Assembly: GCA_036258055.1 (NCBI GenBank)
Contig: DATAEK010000075.1
Span: 1 to 41,077, forward strand
Length of the DNA stretch: 41,077 bases
Reading direction: 5' to 3'
From: DATAEK01 sp036258055
GTDB taxonomy: Bacteria > Acidobacteriota > Vicinamibacteria > Vicinamibacterales > 2-12-FULL-66-21
This document shows positions 1 to 7,479 of the stretch, piece after piece. The notes beneath the pieces are model-generated. The model saw nothing but the letters and a program-made list of their open reading frames with translations. It ran no database searches and was not told the DNA's origin. Numbering within the stretch: the stretch's first letter is position 1; every line of letters starts with the position of its first letter. A program made the position numbers and the translations under genes.

Positions 1-4
1 GGAT

Positions 5-2638
5 GTGGTGCTGCGCGACGGCTCGACGCTGACGCTTCGACCGGCACGCCATGAAGACATCCCTGCGCTGCTGGCGTTTTTCGAGGCCCTTTCGTTCGAG
101 AGCCGGTATCACCGTTTCTTTGGTGTCCCGAAAATCGACGAGGATCGGGTTCGCCTTCTGCTCCCGATCGATCGCACGCGCGGCTGTGCGCTGGTTGGCG
201 AGTGTGGAAGCCGGCTGGTCGCATTTGCGGGTTTCCATCGATCCGGTGACCGCGCGGAAGTCGCCTTCACCATTGCAGACGCGCTGCAGGGCCACGGCGT
301 CGGCACCCACCTGCTCGAGCGTCTGGCCGAGATCGCTCGGGCCGAAGGCATCCGAGTCTTCAACGCGGAGGTCATGGGCGAAAACCGGAAGATGATGCAG
401 GTATTCCTCGACTCCGGCTTTGCGGTGTCGCAGCGAATCCAATCCGGCGTCTACCACGTCGAGCTCTCGCTCGAAGCGACCGCGGATTACTCGGCCCGAG
501 CGGCGATGCGGTCGCAGCTCGCCGCAACCGCGTCGATGCGGCCCTTTTTCGAACCCCGAGTGGTCGCCGTCGTTGGTGCCAACCGCCAACGCGGCAGGAT
601 CGGGTCCGAGATTCTTCACAATCTGATTGCGTCGGGGTTCCGCGGCACAGTAGTGCCGGTTCATCCAAAGGTCGCGGTGGTCGAGGGTCGCGCCGCGTAT
701 GCTCGCGTCAGTGACATCCCGGGACCGGTGGATCTCGCCATGATCGTGGTGCCCGCGGCGCAGGTGCTCGACAGCGTCGAGGACTGTCTGGCCAAGGGCG
801 TCCGGGCGCTCTGCGTCATCAGCGCGGGCTTCAGTGAATCTGGTTCGGCCGGCGGCGAGCTCGAAGCCGCGTTGGTCGAGCGAATCCGGACTGCAGGCTG
901 CCGCTTGATCGGCCCGAACTGCATGGGTCTCCTGAACACCGACCCGGCGATCCAACTGAACGCGACGTTCTCGCCGGTCTACCCGCCGGCTGGCAGCGTC
1001 GCCATGTCCACGCAAAGCGGAGCGCTCGGGCTGGCCATCCTGGATTACGCCCGTCAGCTGAACATCGGCATCTCCAGCTTCGTCTCCGTCGGCAACAAGC
1101 CGGACGTGTCGAGCAACGACCTGATCCTGTACTGGGCCGAGGACCCAAGGACGTCGGTCATCCTGCTGTACCTCGAGAGCTTCGGAAATCCGCGGAAGTT
1201 CAGCGAGATCGCCCGGCGGGTCGGTCGTATCAAGCCAATCGTGGCGGTGAAGGCGGGCCGCTCGCGGGGTGGGGCGCGGGCAGCCGCCTCGCATACCGGA
1301 GCGCTGGCCGCGAGCGATTCCGTCGTGGACGCGCTCTTCCGGCAGGCGGGTGTCATTCGCACCGACACGCTCGAAGAGCTCTTCGGTGCGGCGACGCTGC
1401 TCGCGCATCAACCAATCCCGCGCGGTCCACGCGTCGCGATCCTCACCAACGCCGGCGGCCCGGGCATTCTTGCCGCGGATGCCTGTGAAGCGAAGGGTCT
1501 GCAACTGGCGGTGCTCAGCGATGCCACCCGCGCGGAGTTGTCCTCCTTCCTGCCCGCCGCCGCGAGCGTCGGCAATCCGATCGACATGCTGGCGTCGGCA
1601 TCCGTCGACGACTATCGGCACGCCCTCGCCACGATTCTTGCCGACGAGGGCGTCGATAGCGTGCTGACGATTTTCATTCCTCCGCTCGTCACCGACGCCG
1701 ATGCCGTCGCCGGCGCGTTGGCGTCGGTCGCGCGGACGAGCCATGGCAAACCGGTCGCGGCGATCTTCATGCGCGCCGAGGGCGCGCCGCCCGCCCTTGC
1801 CCCGATTCCATGTTTCGCCTTTCCGGAGTCCGCGGCCATCGCGCTCGCACGGGTGACGGCATACGGAGCCTGGAAGCAACAACCTGCCGGGCATGTGCCG
1901 GTGCTCACCGATGTGAAAGCGGAGGCTGCGAAACACATCGTCGAGACGGCGCTCCGAAGAGGCGGCGGGTGGCTGACGACCGAAGAAGAACAGGACCTCA
2001 TGACTGCGGTCGGCATTGCCACTGCCCCGGCAAGGTTGACGACGACGGCCGACGAGGCGAGCGCAGCAGCGGACGCGCTGGGATACCCTGTCGCGCTCAA
2101 GGCCATCGGCCCGGCGTTGTTACACAAGACTGAACGCCAGGCGGTGCGCTTGAATCTGCAGAACCAGCAGGCCGTGCGCGCCGCCGCCGACGATCTTCGC
2201 CGGACGCTCGCGACCGACATGTCCGGGCTGCTGGTGCAGCGGATGGTGCCCGGGGGTGTCGAGATGCTCGTCGGCGCGCTGCAGGATCCGATCTTTGGTC
2301 CACTCGTGGTCTGCGGCAGCGGCGGCATTCTCGTCGATCTGCTCGGCGACTCGTCGTTCCGGTTACATCCGATCACGAGTCAGGACGCCAGCGACATGAT
2401 CTCGGAGCTCAAGAGCGCTCCACTGCTGCGTGGCTACCGCGGCGCGCCGCCGGTCGATGAGGCAGCCCTCCGCGACACGCTTCTCCGGGTCTCGGCACTC
2501 GTGGGGATCTGCCCGGAGATTCAGGAGCTGGATCTCAATCCGGTCAAGGTACTGACGTCGGGCGCATGCGCCGTCGACGTCAGAATCCGCGTGGGAAAAC
2601 CCCATCTCGGACGGCCGACCCGTCGCGTCGAGTACTGA
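5..2638 (+). CDS. GNAT / NDP-forming acyl-CoA synthetase fusion (Pat-like protein acyltransferase)
   Basis: The product is likely a cytoplasmic protein lysine acetyltransferase of the Pat family, or a bifunctional acyl-CoA synthetase (ADP-forming). A GNAT domain fills residues ~1-155, with an acetyl-CoA loop around QGHGVGTHLLERL. A CoA-binding Rossmann domain (~175-275) and a succinyl-CoA-ligase-like domain (~310-620) follow, and an ATP-grasp domain is at the C-terminus (~650-870). The order GNAT first, synthetase second is the reverse of Salmonella Pat and matches the order reported for Streptomyces lividans Pat. The phospho-histidine motif SHTGALA is intact (His430), whereas Salmonella Pat has lost this His, so synthetase activity remains possible. 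The GTG at 5 is only the first start inside the window. The reading frame is open to the left edge, so the true start may lie upstream. Fusion identity is secure; the substrate is unknown. Confidence 0.88.
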   Translation: MVLRDGSTLTLRPARHEDIPALLAFFEALSFESRYHRFFGVPKIDEDRVRLLLPIDRTRGCALVGECGSRLVAFAGFHRSGDRAEVAFTIADALQGHGVGTHLLERLAEIARAEGIRVFNAEVMGENRKMMQVFLDSGFAVSQRIQSGVYHVELSLEATADYSARAAMRSQLAATASMRPFFEPRVVAVVGANRQRGRIGSEILHNLIASGFRGTVVPVHPKVAVVEGRAAYARVSDIPGPVDLAMIVVPAAQVLDSVEDCLAKGVRALCVISAGFSESGSAGGELEAALVERIRTAGCRLIGPNCMGLLNTDPAIQLNATFSPVYPPAGSVAMSTQSGALGLAILDYARQLNIGISSFVSVGNKPDVSSNDLILYWAEDPRTSVILLYLESFGNPRKFSEIARRVGRIKPIVAVKAGRSRGGARAAASHTGALAASDSVVDALFRQAGVIRTDTLEELFGAATLLAHQPIPRGPRVAILTNAGGPGILAADACEAKGLQLAVLSDATRAELSSFLPAAASVGNPIDMLASASVDDYRHALATILADEGVDSVLTIFIPPLVTDADAVAGALASVARTSHGKPVAAIFMRAEGAPPALAPIPCFAFPESAAIALARVTAYGAWKQQPAGHVPVLTDVKAEAAKHIVETALRRGGGWLTTEEEQDLMTAVGIATAPARLTTTADEASAAADALGYPVALKAIGPALLHKTERQAVRLNLQNQQAVRAAADDLRRTLATDMSGLLVQRMVPGGVEMLVGALQDPIFGPLVVCGSGGILVDLLGDSSFRLHPITSQDASDMISELKSAPLLRGYRGAPPVDEAALRDTLLRVSALVGICPEIQELDLNPVKVLTSGACAVDVRIRVGKPHLGRPTRRVEY

Positions 2639-2812
2639 TTGCCGAAATTCTTGCCGGCACGCTGGGAACATTCCCCCATCGATGCGGGTCTTTGCGCAGT
2701 GTTCTCTCGCGGGCGGCCGCGAGAACCGCGTGGATCCGAGGCCGCTCCGCCCGTGTCGTGGCGGCGCAGTGCTTGCACATCACGGACTCAGAATCCCGAC
2801 AGGAGAATTCCG

Positions 2813-3283
2813 ATGAAAGTCAGAGACATCATGACGCAGCCGGCAGTGACCTGCACACCCGAGGCAACAGTGGCGATCGTCGGTCATCTGATGGAGGATC
2901 AGGGCTGTGGCATCCTGCCGGTGGTCGATCTGCGCCGACGACTACTGGGTGTCGTCACCGATCGCGACCTGCTGCTGGCGCTGGCCAGCACGGATCGGAA
3001 CGCGTCGCAGGTCACCATCCAGGAAGCGATGAGGCGTACGGTCACGACCTGCGGTGAGGACGATGACGTCAGGGTCGCGCTCGACGCCATGCGTCGCGCC
3101 GCCGTACGGCGCCTGCCCGTGGTCGATCGCGACGGTCACGCGATCGGGATCCTCTCCATCGACGACGTCGTGCGGTGGGGAGTCGCTCCGGACGGCGTGC
3201 GGGCGGCAAACGTCATCGCAGCGTTGGAGCACATCTGCGAACGCCGCGCGATGAAGCAGAATATCGACATCACCGTCGCCTGA
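2813..3283 (+). CDS. Tandem CBS-domain protein
   Basis: A 156-residue protein made almost entirely of two CBS domains (~7-58 and ~75-128), beginning MKVRDIMTQPAVTC. Each repeat has the usual pattern of a xxDIM-like start, a LPVVD core and a GxxxxxD end. CBS pairs bind adenosyl nucleotides such as AMP, ATP or NAD and act as energy or redox sensors. With no attached catalytic domain, this one probably acts in trans or as a small regulator. The ATG at 2813 is chosen because AGGAGAA lies 5 bases upstream. The frame extends further upstream but without CBS-like sequence. The gene sits between the acyltransferase and a histidine kinase in a locus with three USP genes, a frequent setting for stand-alone CBS proteins in anaerobic or stress regulons. 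Confidence 0.9.
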   Translation: MKVRDIMTQPAVTCTPEATVAIVGHLMEDQGCGILPVVDLRRRLLGVVTDRDLLLALASTDRNASQVTIQEAMRRTVTTCGEDDDVRVALDAMRRAAVRRLPVVDRDGHAIGILSIDDVVRWGVAPDGVRAANVIAALEHICERRAMKQNIDITVA

Positions 3284-3347
3284 CGCGGCAGCGTTCACGA
3301 TCGCCGCCGCTGCGCGACATCGATCGCGCAGGCCGCTGGTCAGGGCC

Positions 3348-4853
3348 ATGGCACCGGCCGATTGTGACATCATCGCGTCCATGGCAGAGGGCCCGCGACA
3401 GGTGAGCGACCAGACGGTCGATCCGGCGGAGGGGCGACGACGCCACCTCTGGTGGCGTCTAGGGGCCGCGGTTCTGTTCCTGTTCGTGTTCTGGCTCGAC
3501 GCCCGAACACCTCAAGGCGTCGCGGTTCCTGTGCTGTACGTCGTGCCGGTGTTGATCTGCCTGTGGGCCGGGAGGTTCTGGGAATCGCTCGTGAGCGCCG
3601 CGCTCGCGACCGTGCTCGCTCTCGCCGCCTTCTCCCTGTCAACGCCAGGTCAAGGCCGCGAAGTGGCCGTCATGAATCGGGGGCTGGCGCTCGCGCTGGT
3701 CTGGGTCGCGGCCGTGCTGGTCGCGTGGTATCGCCGCGGCGCCGAACAGGTGGCCGCGTCAGCGGCACAAGCGAGGCTCCAGGCCAAGGAGTCGGTTCAA
3801 CGCCTTGAAGAGATCCGCGATGCGCTCGATCAAGCGGCGATCGTCGCGGTCACAGATCAGCGCGGCATCATCAACTACGTCAACGACAAGTTCTGTGAGA
3901 TCTCGAAGTACTCGCGGGACGAGCTGCTCGGCCAGGACCATCGCATCATCAATTCCGGCTATCACTCCAAAGAGTTCATCCGTGACCTGTGGCGGACGAT
4001 CGCTCAGGGACGGGTGTGGCGGGGTGAGCTCAGAAACCGCGCCAAGGATGGATCGATTTACTGGGTCGATACGACGATCGTGCCGTTCGTCGATGCACGC
4101 GGCAAGCCCTGGCAGTACCTCGCGATCCGAAGCGACATCACCCAGCGGAAGTCGGCCGAAGCGCAGTTGCGGGATCAAGCGGCCCTGGCGCAGCTCGGAC
4201 AGCTCGCCGCGGTGGTCGCGCACGAAGTACGGAATCCGCTCGCGGGCCTGAAGGCGTCGCTTCAGGTGTTCGAGCAGCTCCTGCCCGCCGATCTCAGCGA
4301 ACGGGAAATCGTCGGGCCGATGATCGACCGCATCGACGAGCTGAACGCCAAAGTGCAGGACATCCTGACCTACGCGCGTCCGAGTCAGCCGAAGCTGCAG
4401 CCGTTCGACATCGAGCCGCTGATTCACGAGGTCGCCTCGAACGCCCGGGCCGAGAGCTCGTGCTCGGAAATCCGCGTTAACGGCGAATCGGCGATCGTCA
4501 CCGCCGATCCCGAGATGGTGCGCGCAGCGCTGCTGAACCTCCTGCTCAACGCCTGTCAGGCGAGCGGCGGCGCCGCGGTCGAGCTCACGACCAGAACCGG
4601 CGACGGCTTCTACGAGATTGCCGTCCTCGATCGCGGACCGGGCATCCCGGAGGACTTGCGCGAGCACGTGTTCGAGCCCTTCGTGACGACGAAGCCAAGA
4701 GGCACGGGCCTCGGCCTGGCGATCGCTCGGCGGCTCATGAGCCTGCAAAGCGGATCCGTCACGCTCTCCGATCGTCAGGGAGGGGGAACTGCGGCCGTTT
4801 TGAAACTTCCGTTGGCGCGGGTCGCGGCAGCCTCTGGGCCTCGGCGGTTCTAG
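3348..4853 (+). CDS. Membrane PAS-domain sensor histidine kinase (NtrB-like)
   Basis: The first ~30 residues are cytosolic. About four hydrophobic segments follow (residues ~35-125), then a short coiled coil and one PAS domain (~150-265). The HisKA dimerisation domain has the H-box AHEVRNPLAG (His292). The HATPase_c domain shows the N box NLLLNACQAS, the G1 box DRGPGIPED and the box GTGLGLAIARRL. The family autophosphorylates and passes phosphate to a response regulator. The sigma54-type regulator at 5901-7262 is the obvious partner. It lies on the opposite strand with one USP gene between, so the two are not one operon. No ribosome site decides the start: ATG 3348, ATG 3381 and GTG 3402 (after GAGGG) are all possible. 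The PAS ligand is unknown. Confidence 0.9.
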   Translation: MAPADCDIIASMAEGPRQVSDQTVDPAEGRRRHLWWRLGAAVLFLFVFWLDARTPQGVAVPVLYVVPVLICLWAGRFWESLVSAALATVLALAAFSLSTPGQGREVAVMNRGLALALVWVAAVLVAWYRRGAEQVAASAAQARLQAKESVQRLEEIRDALDQAAIVAVTDQRGIINYVNDKFCEISKYSRDELLGQDHRIINSGYHSKEFIRDLWRTIAQGRVWRGELRNRAKDGSIYWVDTTIVPFVDARGKPWQYLAIRSDITQRKSAEAQLRDQAALAQLGQLAAVVAHEVRNPLAGLKASLQVFEQLLPADLSEREIVGPMIDRIDELNAKVQDILTYARPSQPKLQPFDIEPLIHEVASNARAESSCSEIRVNGESAIVTADPEMVRAALLNLLLNACQASGGAAVELTTRTGDGFYEIAVLDRGPGIPEDLREHVFEPFVTTKPRGTGLGLAIARRLMSLQSGSVTLSDRQGGGTAAVLKLPLARVAAASGPRRF

Positions 4854-4883
4854 GGTTCGAGGGGCCGCCCCGAACCGAGAACC
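4846..4883. terminator. Imperfect hairpin over the kinase stop codon
   Basis: GGTTCTAGGGTTCGAGGGG pairs with CCCCGAACCGAGAACC further on, with one mismatch, two one-base bulges and a CCG-type loop. It covers the TAG stop of the histidine kinase and lies between convergent genes. There is no clear T-run, so it may stop transcription from both sides only weakly, or it may simply be part of the AGAACC repeat next to it. Confidence 0.45.
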
Positions 4884-4934
4884 TGAGAACACCTAGAACC
4901 TTAGAACCCGAGAACCTCTAGAATCCCTAGAACG
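4872..4934. repeat. AGAACC short-period array, locus 1
   Basis: About seven degenerate copies of a 7-9 base unit of the form (C/T)xAGAACC (for example CCTAGAACC, CCGAGAACC, CTTAGAACC) fill the gap between the convergent kinase and USP genes. The same unit recurs at 16117-16147 and, inverted, at 17376-17418, always at gene ends. Function unknown. Confidence 0.75.
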
Positions 4935-5892
4935 TTGACCTGAGCGCCCCGCCGGTCTGGGTCGCTTCCGCTGACGTCACTTCTGGCGCGCCGCGTTCGA
5001 CTGCCGGCGGGAGCGCCAGCACGAGGGTCGGTGCGAGACAGAGGACGCGATACGTCACCGAGCCCATGCGAGGGCCGGCGAGCGGAGACGCGTGGAGACC
5101 CATGACGATCAGGCCGGCGTGGCGATCGCGCGCCGTCTTGGCAATCTCCTCGGCGGGATTGCCGTACGCCACGAGCGCCTCGGTTCTCACGCGTGACGGC
5201 ATCGTCGAGACCAGACGCTCGAGAAGCTGTTCGGCCCGCGTGCGGCGTTCGGCATCGACGCTCGGCAGCGAGACGTGTGCCGGTAGCGGAAAGTGCACCG
5301 GCTGGATCACGCTGAGCAGCAGGAGCGGTGCGTCGAGCGCCTCAGCGAGCCCACTGGCGACCTGAACCTGGTGTGCCGTCGCCGGGCTCAGGTCCACGGG
5401 CGCGAGCACCCGCCGGACGGCGCGCTTCACATCGTCGAGGGTCAACGGGCCGACTTGCGCAGCTGGTGTCAGCAACACGGGGACACCGGTCTCCCTGAGG
5501 ACCCGCTCGGTCGTCGAGCCGAAGAACATCTTGCGCACGCCGGTCATACCATGCGTGCCCATGACGATCAGGTCGCAGCCGCGCTCTCGCGCGACGCGGA
5601 GGATCTCAGGCGCCGGTTTGCCTTCTGCAACCTCGAATCGAATCTCTGCGGACGACGGTGCGCTGTGCTCGAATGTCTCGGCGACGAAGCGCCGGAGCTC
5701 ACGCTCGGCGTCCTCCGCCATCCAGGATGATCCCATCCTGAGTTCGGCGACTTCGGTCAACAACGGATCGTTGACCGTCACCACGGTCAGCCTGGCCTCG
5801 AAGTGCCCGGCGATCGCGCGCGCGTAGCGAAGTGCCGCACGCGACGGATCCGAGAAGTCGATGGGACAGAGCACGTGCGCGCGCGCACCCAT
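4927..5892 (-). CDS. Tandem universal stress protein (two USP domains)
   Basis: A 321-residue protein with two USP domains (~1-150 and ~165-300). The first has a full ATP-binding loop, VMGTHGMTGVRKMFFGSTT, matching the G-x2-G-x9-G-S/T pattern. The second (VMGLHASPLAGPRMGSVT) has lost parts of it and may not bind nucleotide. Such split tandem proteins are often nucleotide-dependent stress or hypoxia proteins in the cytoplasm. It starts 8 bases after the stop of the sigma54 response regulator on the same strand, so the two are almost certainly cotranscribed and this USP is probably made with, or controlled by, that regulator. Roughly the last 20 residues are low-complexity. Confidence 0.93.
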   Translation of the reverse strand: MGARAHVLCPIDFSDPSRAALRYARAIAGHFEARLTVVTVNDPLLTEVAELRMGSSWMAEDAERELRRFVAETFEHSAPSSAEIRFEVAEGKPAPEILRVARERGCDLIVMGTHGMTGVRKMFFGSTTERVLRETGVPVLLTPAAQVGPLTLDDVKRAVRRVLAPVDLSPATAHQVQVASGLAEALDAPLLLLSVIQPVHFPLPAHVSLPSVDAERRTRAEQLLERLVSTMPSRVRTEALVAYGNPAEEIAKTARDRHAGLIVMGLHASPLAGPRMGSVTYRVLCLAPTLVLALPPAVERGAPEVTSAEATQTGGALRSTF

Positions 5893-5900
5893 GGTGCCTC

Positions 5901-7262
5901 CTACTGCGTGACGGAGAGCCCGAATTTCTCGATGCGATAGCGAATCTGATCCCGATTGAGCCCCAGAAGCGGCGCCGCCTTCGTCTGATTGCCCCCGCTC
6001 CGGCGGAGGGCCTGGATGACGAGGCTGCGCTCCAGCTGCTCGAGATCGACGCCGCCAGCCGGCAGCTCGAAGGCCTCGCCGGCCGTCGTCGTCGTGCTGA
6101 GTCCGGCAAAGTCCCGCGCCTCGAGATGCGGCCCTTCGGCAAGGAGCATCGCCCGCTCGACGACGTTGCGGAGCTCGCGGACATTGCCGGGCCAGCCGTA
6201 GGCCTGCAGGAGCCGGAGCGCAGCGGGCGTCGCGCCCAGGATGTTCTTTCTGAACTCGCGGTTGAACCCGTCGACGAAGAAGTCGACCAGCATCGGCACG
6301 TCCTCGAGGTGCGAACGGAGCGGCGGCAGGGCCAACGGCAGCACGTTCAGACGGTAGTAGAGATCGCCGCGGAACTTTCCCCTGGACACTTCATCCTGGA
6401 GCGAACGGTTCGTCGCGGCAATGACCCGGACGTCGACGTGGATATCCGACGAGCCACCGATGCGTTTGAACGTCTTCTCCTCGAGGAATCGAAGCAGCTT
6501 GGCCTGGAGCGCCGGAACCATCTCGCCGACCTCGTCGAGGAACACCGTTCCACCGTCGGCCGTTTCGAGCAGCCCCCGCTTCTGGATCCGCGCGTCGGTG
6601 AACGCGCCCCGCTCGTGCCCGAAGAGCTCGCTCTCGAGAAGCGACTCGGGCAGCGCCGAGCAGGTGATGTTCATGAACGGACGGGTCGTCCGGTCACTCG
6701 AATAGTGAAGCACCTTCGCGACGAGGTCCTTGCCCGTCCCGCTCTCTCCGGTCAGCAGGACGGTGGACGCAGGGCTCGCCGCTACTTTGGTGACCAGGTT
6801 CCGTAGCACCGCCATTTCGTCGGACGCGCCGACAATCCGAGTCAGGCTGTACGGGCGGGCCTCGTTCGCGCGCAGCTGCCGGACCTCGCGGCGCAGCCGC
6901 GTCGTCTCGAGCGCGCGGTCGACGGTGCCAATGAGCTCTTCGAGCTCGAAGGGCTTGTTCGCGAAGTGGTACGCGCCAATCTTCATCGCTTCGACGGCGG
7001 TCTCCACGGTGGCGTACGCCGTCAGCAGAATGACGAGAATGTCCTGGTCGCGCTCCTTGATCCGGCGCAGCACCGTGACCCCGTCGATGTCAGGCAACTT
7101 GTAGTCGAGCAGGACCAGATCGACGCCTTCGTCCAGGCGATCCAGCGCCTCACGGCCGGTTTCGGCTTCGAGCACTTCATAGCCTTCAGCTTTGAGGCGC
7201 TTGGTCAGCGACCAGCGAATCAGGCGTTCATCGTCAACGACGAGGATGGTCGGTTTGGCCAT
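5901..7262 (-). CDS. Sigma54-dependent response regulator (NtrC family)
   Basis: The 453-residue protein has the full NtrC layout. The receiver domain (1-120) has phospho-acceptor Asp53 in LVLLDYKLPDIDG and acidic pair D10-D11. The AAA+ domain (~140-370) has Walker A GESGTGKD and Walker B GGTVFLDEVGEM. A Fis-type HTH lies at the C-terminus (~405-450, GNQTKAAPLLGLNRDQIRYRI). The sigma54-contacting loop reads GAFTDA (Asp223) instead of the common GAFTGA. It should activate sigma54 promoters when phosphorylated. Likely partner: the PAS kinase at 3348-4853. Likely targets: its own operon with the USP, the divergent molybdoenzyme operon starting at 7480, or both. No convincing -24/-12 site was found in the 217-base gap upstream. 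Confidence 0.93.
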   Translation of the reverse strand: MAKPTILVVDDERLIRWSLTKRLKAEGYEVLEAETGREALDRLDEGVDLVLLDYKLPDIDGVTVLRRIKERDQDILVILLTAYATVETAVEAMKIGAYHFANKPFELEELIGTVDRALETTRLRREVRQLRANEARPYSLTRIVGASDEMAVLRNLVTKVAASPASTVLLTGESGTGKDLVAKVLHYSSDRTTRPFMNITCSALPESLLESELFGHERGAFTDARIQKRGLLETADGGTVFLDEVGEMVPALQAKLLRFLEEKTFKRIGGSSDIHVDVRVIAATNRSLQDEVSRGKFRGDLYYRLNVLPLALPPLRSHLEDVPMLVDFFVDGFNREFRKNILGATPAALRLLQAYGWPGNVRELRNVVERAMLLAEGPHLEARDFAGLSTTTTAGEAFELPAGGVDLEQLERSLVIQALRRSGGNQTKAAPLLGLNRDQIRYRIEKFGLSVTQ

Positions 7263-7479
7263 AGATTGTGACCGTTCGAATTCTTGGGCTACGCAGCAGG
7301 ATAGTGCAGCCGCTGTGCCACCGTCGCCCCCCGGGCAATCGGCCCGCGGCAGTCATGCCAGCCCGGTTAGCTGCGTGAGATCCCCCAGTCCGTGAGATTT
7401 TCCCCAGATCGACGGGCGAGAACAAGGGTATCTTGCGCGTAGGACGTCGGCATGGAAGCTGCTCCTGAGGTAGGCCGCC

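Noticed and set aside
7346..7362. Possible sigma54 promoter (TGGCATGACTGCCGC, minus strand) before the response regulator
   Set aside because: It has the GG-N10-GC spacing, but the -12 element lacks TTGC; too weak to annotate.
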